The notes: generated by a model from the sequence alone, not told the origin. Positions 11,154 to 22,645 are shown, counted from the stretch's first letter. The stretch: DNA of 64,000 nucleotides from Gremmenia infestans (GCA_032629725.1 JAFEVB010000010.1:1-64000), one strand, 5' to 3'. Numbers and translations are program-made.

Positions 11154-13231
11154 ATGGCGGACATCGCACCCAACAGGACCAATGCCACCGCGGCGGCTCA
11201 GATGGGCAAGGGTGGAGGGACCATTCAATCTAATGGCCTCGCGACCCCAGAGCCGACCCCCGGCCCAGATGCAGAGCGGATCGCTGCCGATCAACTGCGT
11301 CAGAGTATAGAAATTTCAGAGCTTGAGAAAGTTCTCGGTATTAAAGTTGACCGTCGCCTTGATCAGGTGGAGGAGATCAAGAAGATCTACCTGGCAAAGG
11401 CCCCAATCGCTGCAAAGAATGAAGGCGATTGGTCAGGTAAGTAAACCTCCTTAAACAACGTAGACTGCTTTGTTTAATCCATATATTAGCACTGATAACA
11501 GCATGCGTGGCAACGGGTATTAGCAAAGAGTGGATAGATGAAACAAACCAACAGCTCAAATTGATCCCTAATCAGACAAATCCCAGCCATACTTCAACAC
11601 TGCCTGGAGGAGCACAATATGAAAAAGCTATGTCCCTAGAGGAGATTGAGCAGATTATTGGTATAAAGAATATTCCTGGGGTTGATCAGCTCGAGGAGAT
11701 TAAGCAGATCTATGTGACGAAGGCTCCACAGATTTCTCGGGATAAGGAGGCTTGGCAAAGTAAGTCGAGATCCTTGCAACTTGCCGTTCGTTAACTGAGA
11801 GTGCCAGAACTACAAGCTGCGGTTGAGGCATCGGGAATTACTAGAGGCTGGATAGAAGCAACAAATCACGAGCTAAAACTGATCCAAGACAAGAAAGCAG
11901 ACGAGGATATGGAAGATGAAGAAGCCACAGCCTTTATCCAAGAAGTCTATACGCGCGTTACACCTACTATGGAAAAGATCTTAAGCGGTGATGACGACAA
12001 TAAGCTCCATATGGAAATTCTAGATGCAAACAATGCTATAGCAAGCTGGCAACAGAGCCATCCCGATAAAGAGGACATGGTCGACTTAATCGATATAAAG
12101 AGAATTGAGGATATTGTAGTCAAGGCTCATTTCCAGGCTGCAAAGTTTGAAAAAGATCCCACCAACGCAAGAGCGAAAGAACAGTTTCTTAGTAGAGTAC
12201 AGGAACTTGCTGAGCTGGTCGAGGCGAGCTCTTATCCCAGTACTTGGATATTGAAGCCACTGCCTGAAGCGCCAAAGCCCCCACCATCTGGAGGAAATGG
12301 CACTGGACCTACGGGTACTACTGGCACTGCTCCTACAGGTACTGCTCCCGCCGGTGTTATAGCTGGTGGTATTACAGACAACGGCACAGGTAGAACCGAC
12401 ATTGTTACGGACCCTTATGAATTAAACAAACTAAATGCAGGAAAACCGGGCTTTACTGAAGATGGAGAAATGATCATGGGACATAAGTTTAAGTATTTCA
12501 GAAAGGGCGATAAAAAAGGCCAGGTATACAGCGGGCAACTCTTTGTCGCGATTGGACCGCAAGCCTGCCCTCATGTTAAGGTCCTTCCCCGCAAAGACTT
12601 TACTAAGAATACGGTTGACGCATATCTAAACTGCCCTCATGCGATGGAGGTTGGCGGAAGGACTGAGAAAGATGAGTTTGTCAAGATCCTCTGTACCGCA
12701 GCCGAATCCTGTGGACCGGAGCCACTAAAGGAACCCGCAATCTATGCCTTATGCGAGCGGAAAGAAGGAAATCCTATCTGGACATGGCGTACAGACCTTC
12801 AAGATTGGGTAGAAAGTAAAAGGGCCGCAGATAACCTGCTTCGAAAATGCATGGAACGAGAAACGAATGAGAGGGCCCAGTTCTATGCAGCCCATGGTAT
12901 CAACGAAGAACCAGAAAGCCGAGATCGAGTTGAGGATAAGCGCGCTCGTGTCTATGGAAAAAAGGCCAACTCAACTTTAACCGAAGATAGGGCCTTTCCA
13001 TTTGTTGGAGCGTCAGTCTCGCGATCAATCAAGGCCGAAGCGCAACCTGCAGTCAAGGTCGAAGCGCAGCCTGCAAAGGTAGGAGCGCAAGAAGGATTCG
13101 ATCCGACTAGCTTTCTTTCTTTCACTGCTTGGTATGAAAAGAAGCATAATGTGAAGCTAGGCGCAGATCCTGCAGAGCTGACAAAGTTGATGGCTGCGTT
13201 TAAAACAATTCAAGACGCGCTCAGCTTGTAG
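11154..13231 (+). CDS. Uncharacterised 654-aa protein with two intron-bearing repeat modules
   Basis: I do not recognise this family. Three exons: 11154-11436, 11502-11759 and 11808-13231. Introns start GTAAGT and end CAG, and the second has a TTAACTG branch site. The ATG at 11154 is the first that fits the frame. Two homologous modules of about 70 residues follow a Pro/Thr-rich start. Each has an E-x2-x-GI helix, a QVEEIKKIYLAKAP or QLEEIKQIYVTKAP helix, a Trp, then GI-x3-WI-x2-TN-x2-LKLI. Both introns interrupt the modules in the same phase, right after the residue following that Trp. A helical domain, a Gly/Thr/Pro linker (about residues 335-380) and a C-terminal domain with two CPH motifs (ACPHV and NCPHA) follow. 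The tail is acidic and basic. The gene is intact although its neighbours are broken. It could belong to a mobile element or be a host accessory gene. Confidence 0.7.
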
Positions 13232-13993
13232 CCGTTGTTCTTTTCTTTGATTAGGTCTCGGAGCATTCCCTACTTCATACATGGCCCTTAGGACTTGCTT
13301 GCTATCCTCTTTTGTTGAATTTTCCTTTCCTTCTGCATTTGATTCGAGTTGTCATTTTGGATTTATGCGGTATTGTGGAGCATTTAGACTTAGCACCAAT
13401 AGTACTGATTCTGATCATGGCTTTTCCAGTATATCACGTGTGAACGGCGTCATTGCAAGATGCCTGTCTCATGGCCTAATCTCACTTCATTGTCAAGATG
13501 TATAACATATATCTCCTCCCTCGATAGGTAGGATGTTGGAAGTTCCTCCGCCGTGATGCATTATCACGTGAGAAATTTTAACCCATTTTGTTGCATAATC
13601 GCATCCCGAGCAGCTGGTACACATCGAAAACCGTGCAAAGCGAAATAAATTTTTTGGCTGTGATAAGTTCGTTTTTTGGTTTGGTTGCTTCTGCCTCGGA
13701 AAATAGTTATTGCGAGAAGCCGGAGGTGGATCGTAGAGTGTAGCTTGCAGTCATATGACCAACCCCCTTTTTCAAGTCTAAGCGAGGTAATGATCACGTG
13801 CCTGTTGCCGGATCTGCCGCAGCAATAGAGGACCCACATATGAGATACTGTTACAGTGCTGAATAATCTTCTGTCTCCTGTCAATACTTCCGACTATGTA
13901 CTAAAACCAATTAGAAGCATAAATACAAAAATGTCGACCAATATTCATTGACTTTTCTGTTCCTTCATCGATAATCATAATCCTTGCTAGATC
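13232..13993. other. Intergenic, no gene seen
   Basis: About 760 bp between convergent genes. CACGTG occurs several times (for example near 13435, 13564 and 13795). An open minus frame at 13564-13884 looks random. I see no repeat or RNA gene. Confidence 0.45.
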
Positions 13994-15409
13994 CTATCGA
14001 CTTCCCCAGTTTGTCTGTAATACGCATTAGATTCCAGGCATTCTGATTGATAGGATAAATCATACCTCGCTCAAAGAAAAAAGTGCCTGGGCTTTGATAT
14101 AACTATGGAAGTAGGTGAAGAGAATAGACACTGGCATAAACCGAATATCCCAAATATTGCGCTTATAAAGCCCCGCCAATTTGATGTTTTTAGCAGCCAG
14201 CCACCAGATCAAGAAAGCGACACGTAAAGTTACCCTTACACGATTTTCAAAGATTGAAGTACTGTTATAGCATGACCAAAAAAGCAAAGGATCGCGGATA
14301 AAAGCAAAATTTGTGAACATAGAGAGATGTAGAACATAGGTAGACCAAGGTTGCTGCCTATATAATAGTTAGGTTGCTATATTGTTCCTATTAAGCTTTG
14401 ACTTACCGCCAGATGTGTCTTTCTACAAATAGACTCGTGTAATTGCTTCTCCAATTACTTCTGGCCCACCTGCTACATTGAAAGCGAAATTTGGGATTAT
14501 TTTCAAGAGTTGTCTCAATCTCGCATTCTCGGCTGTATTAAACCCAAGTCTTCCATCTCTTTGCAACTAGCCAGCGTGTGATAAAGTTGTCGTCGTCAGC
14601 CTTAAGAAGATGCCCTCTCCATGTCTCCGTCGCGAATCCCAGCAAGAAATCGCTATCTTGTAAGATTTTAGTTCGGAGAGCGCATGTCCTTCCAGACATA
14701 CATGAAGTGCCTCCGTCAATATAGTGCGTTGCTGATATTTCGAAGTTGCGCCGTTCGATGTACACAGCACCTAACCAATTATAACATCGTTCCATAATAG
14801 TCCCCGTTTTAAGACGTCTTACACGCTGAGATGTCCCGACTGCGCCTATTTTCTCATCCTCCAAGGGGGCTAAAAGCCAAGGAAACATAGTACTCGGCCA
14901 TGTAACATCATCATCAGCCATAACCGTGATACGGGTCTTAACGAAAGGGACGGCTTTGCAGACTTGGAGGCGTTTGTTGGCAACCGGAACTTTGAGGACT
15001 TTAAGATTCCTTGCATTCATTGATTTGGAAAACTTCCAAAGAGTTCTGTATTGATATTCCGTAGTAACGAGCAATATCTGGACCGGATTACAGGCCAACA
15101 TGCTTTGTATTGTTTGTCGAAGCTCTTCGATGTCAGTAGAGATAGTTGGAAGGATAATCGTGATATCTTTGCAAGAGTAAGTCGGATTTTCCGGGACAGG
15201 GATTGACTTATATAGCCAGTGAGCGATGGTATTGACAATGAGCCCCAAGTATCGTGCAACACTTTGATAATATGTTAGTGTTCTTCGGTCCGAGACTTAG
15301 ACGGCACTCACAACAACAGGAAAAAGCGCCATTTTGGCTGGGTAAGCGGCCTGAAATACCAATACCCTATCAAACCTGGACAATCACCTCCGAAACCGGT
15401 AGACCACAT
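13994..15409 (-). pseudogene. Family-2 glycosyltransferase (hyaluronan/polysaccharide synthase-like), one nonsense codon
   Basis: Processive GT2 membrane enzyme of the fungal hyaluronan-synthase-like/Cps1 type. Exons: about 15409-15312, 15261-14407, 14357-14066 and 14014-13994; the introns are 49-51 nt and the phases agree. The N-terminus has a membrane segment with GGDCPGLIGYWYF. The catalytic core shows DITIILPT, VMADDDVTW (the DxD motif), LKADDDNFITRW and QCSRW (the QxxRW motif). C-terminal membrane helices end in TNWGSR. TAA at 14540-14538 lies between KTWV and YSRECEIETTLENN, upstream of QxxRW, and needs one CAA-to-TAA change. No frameshift was found. The start is uncertain: a same-frame TAA at 15466-15464 lies above the Met at 15409, which gives an oddly short first membrane segment. 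The enzyme would polymerise an extracellular glycan from a UDP-sugar if whole. Confidence 0.8.
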
Positions 15410-15773
15410 GATCAAGAGGCCAGCTAGAATCAGAGCAAAGGTTGGGCTCTCGTTCGAAAAGTGTTATTCAGGGAGAGGAAGGCTCATATATATAATGGAA
15501 CGAGAGAGCCAACACGCACGGGAAGCCATATACGGGTCAAGATGGCACCCACGCGAGCTGCAGTCTTCTAAAAGCAGAATATGAATTGGGAATGGCACAG
15601 TGCCTGCCTCCTCATCGACGTGCGTTCCTCCGTGGCCGAGAATATCACCAAACAGAACCCAGAGAAACGAGGCATGATCCATATTTACAGTCTAGCAGAC
15701 TTTCGTGAGACTATAAACACTATTTCTATTGGAGAACGGCTCAGATTAGACCCCTCTGGATCTTTTCATCCTG
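15410..15773. other. Gap between two leftward pseudogenes
   Basis: Spacer of about 360 bp with no supported gene. An open minus frame at 15464-15682 joins the glycosyltransferase frame only through a TAA. I cannot tell whether it is a mutated N-terminal extension or chance. Confidence 0.4.
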
Positions 15774-18700
15774 TTAGAAATAACCACGCATAGCTTCTAT
15801 CGACCCTGCGCCGTTGACATCACGTTCGAAGTCCTCGCCTGCTTCAATTGCGAATTCCAGATGAGACAGAGTCACCTGAGTTCCCTCCTGGAGAGCTAAG
15901 GCATGGGCCGTGGAAGTGAGATTTTTAATCTGAAAGTGGCACGAAGGTGAGCATTCTATTTTTGAGGGCAAGCAATAAGTTGAGCTTACCTGGCGACCAT
16001 TCAACGGCTTCTGCACCAGAGATTCAAGGCCACTTTTACTATATACTAGCGGGCCCTGAGGTGTCGTAGCCTTTTTCAGGAAGTACTCCCACACGCCTCT
16101 TCTCTGGTCTGGGCCTAAAATATCATACTTGATCTTGAAGTGTATCCTGCTTGCAATAGCATCATCGATCTGTTTTACGCGATTGGTTGTGAAGAACATA
16201 ATCCCCTGGTAATACTCCAAGGTCCGTAAGAAAACACAAACGAGAGCATTTCGGTTGATATCACCGATTGAGCGTTGCTCGAGGAAAACATCCGCTTCGT
16301 CCAGGAGAAGGAGTGCATTCCATTTCAAAGCTCGCTTAAAGATCAGAGGGAGTCGGCTTTCGAGTTCTTTAGCGGTTCTACCTAGCTTGCTAGCGGAGAC
16401 CTACAAAGTTAATAAGAACACGAGATTATCAATGCATAAAGATATACAGCATAGAGTGGCATTTGGAAATATTCGGACAGAACCTCAGCGGTCAAGGTTT
16501 TGCCTGCACCTGGTGGCCCGCTAATATATATATTAGCATTATCAGACTCTGACGGAGATCGATTATTATACTATAAGAGCACGTTAAACCCCAGCCCTTT
16601 CCCTATGATGAAGTCGTTAAAGGACAGGGAATTGCTTAACGCTCGTTTTATGTAGGCTTCGAGAAGAGTATGGATGGCTTTCTTTTTCTTTTGGGGTATC
16701 TGAAGGTGGGAAAGAGCCTCGGGCTGCCATTCGATATCCCTAATATCATCAATCGCAAACTCAGCTATATCAAACACATTAGTTACATTAGAATTCGGAT
16801 TGCCGAGCAGGGAAGATAGGGCGCTTACCCTATAGTTTGTTACCGAGGCTGAACCCTAGCAGAGTTGGGCTGCAGATTAGGAGGTCGTTCCCCTTCACGT
16901 CTGACGGCTCCATGCTAGTCTTCTTGACTGCATCGGGTGACTTTTTAGAATCGTCCGAGCCCAAAATAGCCCAGCCAGAAAGCGACGAGCTCTCTTTATC
17001 AGGTTTATCGATGCTTGCTCTGGCATAGTTCGGATTGGCCTCTCGGAAATAAATCGCGTCGACTATGATCCGACTGTTGACAAGTAGCTTAACCGGATGG
17101 TTTTTCTTCATATAGAAGGCGATTCCTTGGTAGTGGCAATGGTGCACGCTCATGAGGGAGAGGAACTTTCAACCGCATTTTTCTAGATAAGCTCTCGTCT
17201 CCTTTTCTTTCTAATGGTATAGGAGGGGGAAGACTCTAAGGGAGTTGATCCTCCTTGTCCCACGGAATTTCTCAATCCCAAGTGCAGTCGATACCTCGCC
17301 AAAAACTTTCCCATCGGAGTCTAAATAGTGACAACCTATGTGAAAGTACTCTACTCCGTCGATTTGTTTTCTCTCTTCGCTAAAATCATACTTAACGCAT
17401 CTTAGCTTGCCTATGCCGACACAAGTAGTGTCAAGGACCGCGTTCGGTTTGAAAAAGGCCTATAGAAGGTTATATATAATTTCACACTTCTTAAGAAGCG
17501 CAGAGAGGCGTTCGGCGGTAGATTTATAGGTTTTCTTGATAAAATCGACCAACAAACTAAGATGTTGGAGCGTCGAGTCATTAAGGACAGTATTGCTTCA
17601 ATACGCCTCAAGATTAGAGAGGTAGTGGAAGAGCAGGTTCTGTTCGACCTAGACGTAGTTAGCAATTAAACCAACTCCCATTTCCTACTGGAAAGTCAAG
17701 GGTAATTATACTGAAGGCTTCGTCTCTTGCAGGCAGATGCCTTTAACGTCTTGCAGAACCGACCTGAGGACGTCTCGCAAGCCCTCAGATTTGATGTCAA
17801 CGTGGTGTGTCTGTTTCTTAGTCGTCCTATCTGCTTTGCTATCAGGATAGAGATTGGGACCGAGGCTAGGATACTTACCAATCCGCGTGCGAACTACAAA
17901 AATATATCGATCCAGCTCATTTTCTTCGTCAGGTAGCGTGGTTGATTCCACAATCTTGTACTTGTATGCCTTTGTGTCCCAACTGTATGAATGGCATTAG
18001 CTCCATCAAGCTTGGACTTGCATGCCACGGAAGACGAACACTTCATTGACGGTCTTGAACTCAAGCTTCGAAGCTCGAGCTGGCGGTTCCTCGGATTTAC
18101 CTTTGTCTATAGCGGCGGGCGGGGGTGGCGGCTCCTGCTTGGTACTGAGAGACCTGAGAATGTCAAAGAACTGTTGGACATGCTCAGTAGTTACAATCTG
18201 TGGCTGTGGTTGGTTTATCGGAAATGTTGACGAGCAGAAAGTTGAAGTCCCATCTGAAGCATCCTCAGGAGGAGTATGAGAGCATGTGCATTTTGCAGTA
18301 TGCGCAGAGGCTATCTGCATGTCTTTGACGGCTTGGACCAAGTCTTGGGCATCGCTTAACGTAATAAAGCACTTGGATGCTGAGAGATTCGGGCTGGTCG
18401 GTGGAGCAGGCTGTTGAACCATCTCCGTTGAGACTTCCGTCGCGGAAGATTCCTCATCCCACCTAAATTTATTGTTAGCAAGGTTCGATTTACGCTCCAT
18501 TAGAGGGGTACTAACTTAGGATCTCGGGCTATCTTAGACTGAATATCTTTAGGCTTAATATCTTCTAATGTCTCCAGCAGCTTCGACTTTGCTCCAATGG
18601 GCTTCGATATAAGTTGCTCGACATTGTGAATGGCTTCCTCCGGTGATTTCCTGTGCTCTAGAAGAAACGAGAAAATTTCAGCTGGGCTGAATTTCAGTTC

Positions 18701-20106
18701 CGGCACCTTGACAGCAAACCCTTTTGCTAACCTCTCAACTCTCTCAGCCTCTTCCCTCTGACTCACTGCAACTTGAGCGTCCTCTGTAAAAGCGACGTCG
18801 CCTTCTACAGGCTTGAAGACGAGACAGAAGAGGTCAGCTGTTATGTTATTGTCAGCGAGCCCGAGCTCGACCTTCTTGTCTACACGGCCAGGTCATATGA
18901 GTGCTTCATCGAGGCGTGTGATATGATTAGTAGTCATGATCAGGATCCGGCCTTCTTGTGACCCTACACCATCGATAATGTTTAAGAGATAGGATAAAGA
19001 CACCTTTCCACTGATAGATTTGCTCATTCGGGAGGGAGAGCCAGTCGTAATCTGGCGCAAGTCCTCGACTTCAGTATCTCGATTCGAACTGACGGCGTCG
19101 ATATCTTCCAAAAGAATAATGCAGCGACTTAGAAGCTTGTCAAATAAGCTCTTCAGGTTGGCTTCGTTAATAGTAGAAAGGCTAAGGATATAGATATTCA
19201 AACCAAAATGACCAGCGATAGACGAGCTCAAACTCGATTTTCCAGTTCCAGGAGGTCCGTATAACAAGTAACCCTGTTGGTAGGGAATATCACGATCGGA
19301 ATACCATTATAGGGATGCTGGGTGAAGGAACTCCGTGATATCTTGCAGCAGTTCTCTTTTTCTATCCTCATCAAGAATAACGGTCGAGGTGCGTCTTACT
19401 TTAGACACTGCAGACCTGATCCACTTGCCATCTTGGTGCTCATAGAGATAGGTTTTACCCTGAACAAGCTTTATATACTCGGTGCGGCACTCAGAGAGCA
19501 GTTCTTTAAGAATTTGCAGAGATCTGCTAAAGCAGGAAATAGAGACCTCTTCTCGGCTGCTGAAATCTCCAGCTTAATATTAACGCCGGAACATAAGCAC
19601 ACGGCCCTTATACCGCATAAGAAAGCGTCCATTCCAAGGCGTGTAATATAGAGTCTTTTTATTCGCATCTCCGCTATTTGAAGGATCATTTCTCGAGCGA
19701 TTTAATGAAGAGGCCAAGTCGGTGGTGACGAGAGAGGAGCGAGCGTTTTTGGCGAAGCTCTGAGAAGATGTCCACAATATGAATATATTATATGCATCCT
19801 CGCGGTATCGAAGATGAACAATTGAAGCTACTAATTATCAGATGGGGTCTCATTCAAATAGAGGGGGTTCTCACTGCAATAAGTCTCAAGTAATCCCCAT
19901 AAGTACTAGCAAATACGTCCGCAACCAAACACTATTAACCCAAAGAAACACAGCAGAGGAACATAGACGTTTAAGTCAATGGTGAGATACCCTTGGAGAG
20001 CGGCAGACATGCGGGTAAAGCCTAGGAACAAGAAGTCCAGGATCGAGGCTTGAGCGTCCGAGAATGTTTGAATTGGTAGGGAAATATTCTTAATGTATCC
20101 TGCCAT
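15774..20106 (-). pseudogene. Tandem AAA-ATPase: BCS1-like module fused to a second AAA module, 11 nonsense codons
   Basis: Eight exons: 20106-19875, 19827-18516, 18462-18040, 17982-17712, 17648-16829, 16764-16484, 16400-15990 and 15929-15774. They sum to 3906 nt with no frameshift. Module 1 is BCS1-like: an N-terminal hydrophobic segment (LNVYVPLLCFFGLIVFGCG), a BCS1-type middle region, Walker A YGPPGTGKSS, Walker B IILLEDIDAV and the sensor MTTNH. Module 2 carries the fungal ATPase signatures RASKLEFKTVNEV, EGLRDVLRSVLQDVKGI, LLICSP and GFSLGNKL, then Walker A SGPPGAGKT and Walker B LLLLDEADVFLEQRS. The joining intron, 18515-18463, has GTTAGT, TGCTAACA and TTTAG. Stops end at 19906, 19580, 19574, 19307, 18893, 17598, 17460, 17211, 17169, 16830 and 16571. 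Each is one transition from CAA, CAG, CGA or TGG. Two tandem genes are a possible alternative, but the intron and frame favour one. Confidence 0.75.
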
Positions 20107-21089
20107 TTTGTCGTTCTATGAGATGGTGGTAGGATATTTTCAGACAGATAATTGATTGCTTTATGTACGGGATAGACAAGATATATACTGGGTAAGGAGG
20201 TTTGGAAAGATGATTGGAAAAATGGATGCTAAAAAGAGGGTGATGGAAACATCAGAGGAATTGCACTCTTATGTATCCGTCTGTCACTCCGTGTCATGAT
20301 AAGGGAAGCCGGACTTCCCTTGGTGCACTTGCAGCCCACGGCCGCAGCATGATGCGTTGGGGCCTGGATAATCAAGATGGCTTCGCCGATTCTCCATACA
20401 GTAGTGTGGGGGAAGCAAGACATTGTTGGGGGAAGAGTTCGTGGCGTATCGATTCTGCGATTCCCAAAAATGGAACGTCTCCGTGTGGTACCATCTCCAT
20501 TGTTGGAGCTTCCAATTGGTTAAGTCAATGCTGTAAAGCATCGAAGCTCGTATGCAGATCCTCATCCCCGAGGCGGCTGGCGGCCTACGATTGAGATATG
20601 ATGCACGCCCCTAGATAATCATGATAGCTTCAGTTCATTATGTGGATAACGCGTGAGAAATGATAATACATTGAAGTGGAGTGTTGCAAAAGTTTCATTG
20701 ATGTCTTTCATAGCCTGTAAGCAGGAACCTGGTTCCAAACAATTGACTTCTCTCCGAATGGTGCCCTTAATTGGACAACGCGGAGAGGTATATATCTGCA
20801 GGACGATGTTGGAAGAAATGTTCGTAGGGTATCGATTCGCCATACAGCAGTGTTGATATATCTAGTTATCCTATATAGAACGTCTCAGTGCGGTACCTTT
20901 TCAGAAGGTGCATGTTTGAAGGATAGCAAACTCTGTTTGTATTTTCATTATTTGAACAAAGCGTAAAGTAACGCGTCTCATAGTGATGTGCTATACAGTA
21001 TTCTCGTTCTGTGAATGTTTCGCTTAGTATGAAGTTACGATGAGCTGAGCCTGGGCCAATCGGTAAATGTGATTCTACTGGACTGCAGC
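20107..21089. repeat. Two diverged copies of a roughly 200-300 bp direct repeat
   Basis: Non-coding. Words near 20346-20500 recur in the same strand near 20598-20900. GATAATCAAGATGGCTTC resembles GATAATCATGATAGCTTC. GTTCGTGGCGTATCGATTC resembles GTTCGTAGGGTATCGATTC. CCATACAGTAGTG resembles CCATACAGCAGTG. GAACGTCTCCGTGTGGTACC resembles GAACGTCTCAGTGCGGTACC. The element order is partly shuffled and many differences are transitions, which suggests an old duplicated non-coding element. Open frames on both strands here are short and unconvincing. Confidence 0.55.
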
Positions 21090-21263
21090 CACAAGTTGTG
21101 ATCTTGTTATGGAGGGATCACAAGTTGTGATCCTTGTAGGAATGTGGAGAATATCACAAGTTGTGGCCCCTGTCGATGGAGGGATCACAAGTTGTGATAG
21201 CTGCAAAGATGCGGAGAAATATCACAAGTTGTGGTCCCTGTCAATGGAGGGATCACAAGTTGT
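21090..21263. repeat. Array of CACAAGTTGTG palindromes
   Basis: Six copies of the 11-bp palindrome CACAAGTTGTG start at 21090, 21119, 21155, 21186, 21223 and 21253. The gaps of 29, 36, 31, 37 and 30 alternate short and long, so a composite unit of about 67 bp is repeated. One half reads GGAGGGATCACAAGTTGTGA and the other GAGAATATCACAAGTTGTGG. Longer symmetric forms (ATCACAAGTTGTGAT) occur in two copies. The function is unknown. A cluster of protein-binding sites or a small satellite are both possible. The next 450 bp hold no gene. Confidence 0.85.
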
Positions 21264-21720
21264 GGTAGCCGAGAACAGGGGGCGCCGCCTGAAAGAATAA
21301 CTAATTCGTGCTTTAGCGGACCCACGTGGCTTCCATACTTTCCTGGGCCTTTCGTATCACGTCTTTCCCTTTCACGCTCTCAGATGGCGCCTTCCTTCCC
21401 TCCTCTCGCTATCACGATATACCCCATCATGATGCTACCAAAGAAGCAAAATATAATCCACAACCTTCAGTTTGAGACGTCATTGGCAACTGGCGTTAGC
21501 CGACACGGCTGCCTGGAACTGACTAGTGTTTGGCCTGGTCTGTAAGGCTAGAAACCTGAAGGATTATCGTGATCGAAACGATTGCGCTTCAAATTCTTTA
21601 TGAGCATCAGCGTTTCAAAACCTTCCCGTGCCCAACTTCATCTGTCTTCCCATAATCACTAGAAATCGTTGGTAGGTGCGCTTGATCATTTTGACTATTG
21701 TTTCCTAACGGGAGTAGAAT

Positions 21721-22176
21721 ATGGAAGTTTGCGAACGAAACGAGGCATTCGTAGAAGAGAATGGAGATCTTGTATTTTCCCACACCAAGATGATACTTAG
21801 AGAGGGCGATCGATATTACTATGCGATTACGAGTCGTCGTTACTTCGCCAATTCCCAAGTCGATCTACTTGAACTCGACCTTGTCCCGATTCCAACTTCG
21901 CAAATCTGGCCGCCATTCCCAAGACAATTTACACGAGCGCCTGAGCCATTACCTCAGGACTGTTACATAAAGCGACCTAGTCTACTATATTACGGCGACA
22001 CCAAGGCCTCCACCGAATTGAGCGTTTTGAATGATTCGTTTCTATCGCAATCTTTGAAAGGACAATTATGCTTTATTCCAGGCCTCTCGGCATCTTCATA
22101 TACATCTGGATCGTCGTCGTCGCTATCTAGATCGTCGCTATTTACTTTCGAGTGGGACCGGTATATTTCCAGCTGA
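21721..22176 (+). pseudogene. N-terminal fragment of a fungal kinase-like protein, truncated at about 22020
   Basis: From the ATG at 21721 about 100 residues resemble the N-terminus of a fungal-specific kinase-like family: CERNEAF, GDRYYYAITSRRYF, IPTSQIWPPFPRQFTRAP and RPSLLYYGDTKASTELS. Family members normally continue into a kinase domain. Here the recognisable sequence ends at ELS (about 22023). The rest of the frame to 22176 is the antisense of a zinc-finger fragment and ends in low-complexity Ser. I therefore read this as a gene cut by a rearrangement. The family assignment is from memory. Confidence 0.5.
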
Positions 22177-22330
22177 GCGGACAAATACCCTTCGAGAGTC
22201 TGGAGAAAGTCAGTTCTATACCTGCAGGTAATTGAATACTAACTCGGTATTCATCAAGGTGAGCACGAAATGCATCGCTCGTTGGGAAGAAAGCAGAGCA
22301 GGAGCATTGTAGCCGTATATCGTTCGACAT
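21990..22330 (-). pseudogene. C2H2-type zinc-finger protein fragment, 3' end lost
   Basis: ATG at 22330; exon 22330-22244, then a 44-nt intron (22243-22200, GTTAGT to CAG), then exon 22199 onwards. The protein begins with CSCSAFFPTSDAFRAHLDEY, a finger-like CxC...H pattern. It continues through an acidic Asp-rich stretch and NCPFKDCDRNESFKTLN, which resembles the CPFxDCDR-x-KSFKR finger of fungal C2H2 proteins. The finger loses its His pair at about 22018, and the frame closes at 21990 in sequence belonging to the opposing kinase-like fragment. The fragment is therefore truncated at the shared breakpoint. Confidence 0.55.
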
Positions 22331-22494
22331 GCTAAGGGCGATTGATCACGGTCGGAGACGAGAAAGCGAGGGAAGTGGAGTTCTCCGATTTTCAATCATC
22401 CGTCCAGCCAATCAACATTTGTTCAACTCCATAAAGATAATTAGCCGAAGGTGCTCTCGTGGCTGCTCTCATGGCAAATGCGGCAGGATCTGAA

Positions 22495-22507
22495 CTTATT
22501 TAAACCC
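22495..22507 (+). promoter_or_regulatory. TATA-like element
   Basis: CTTATTTAAACCC lies about 150 bp upstream of the small ORF at 22646. A pyrimidine-rich leader (CTCCCTTTCTACGC) and an A-rich stretch just before the ATG follow. This looks like a genuine fungal promoter and leader. It is the main reason to take the tiny ORF seriously. Confidence 0.4.
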
Positions 22508-22645
22508 TTCGTCCGCTGAGAGTTGGGCTCCCACTTCGATCGACATCTCCCTTTCTACGCAACAGCACTTTTGTCCGTATATCTTGAAAATTATTAGAGT
22601 CGCGCATCATACTACCAATATCCTCCACTCTATTAAAACAAAAAT

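Noticed and set aside
13564..13884. 106-codon minus frame
   Set aside because: No domain or protein-like features. It lies in a gap between convergent genes.
18500..18766. Separate end of a BCS1-like gene with its own stop at 18500
   Set aside because: A canonical intron with a perfect branch site covers this stop and keeps frame into the next exon, so I favour one fused gene.
22140..22176. Ser-rich end of the plus frame 21721-22176 as genuine protein
   Set aside because: It is antisense to the acidic Asp-rich stretch of the C2H2 fragment. Family similarity stops at about 22023.
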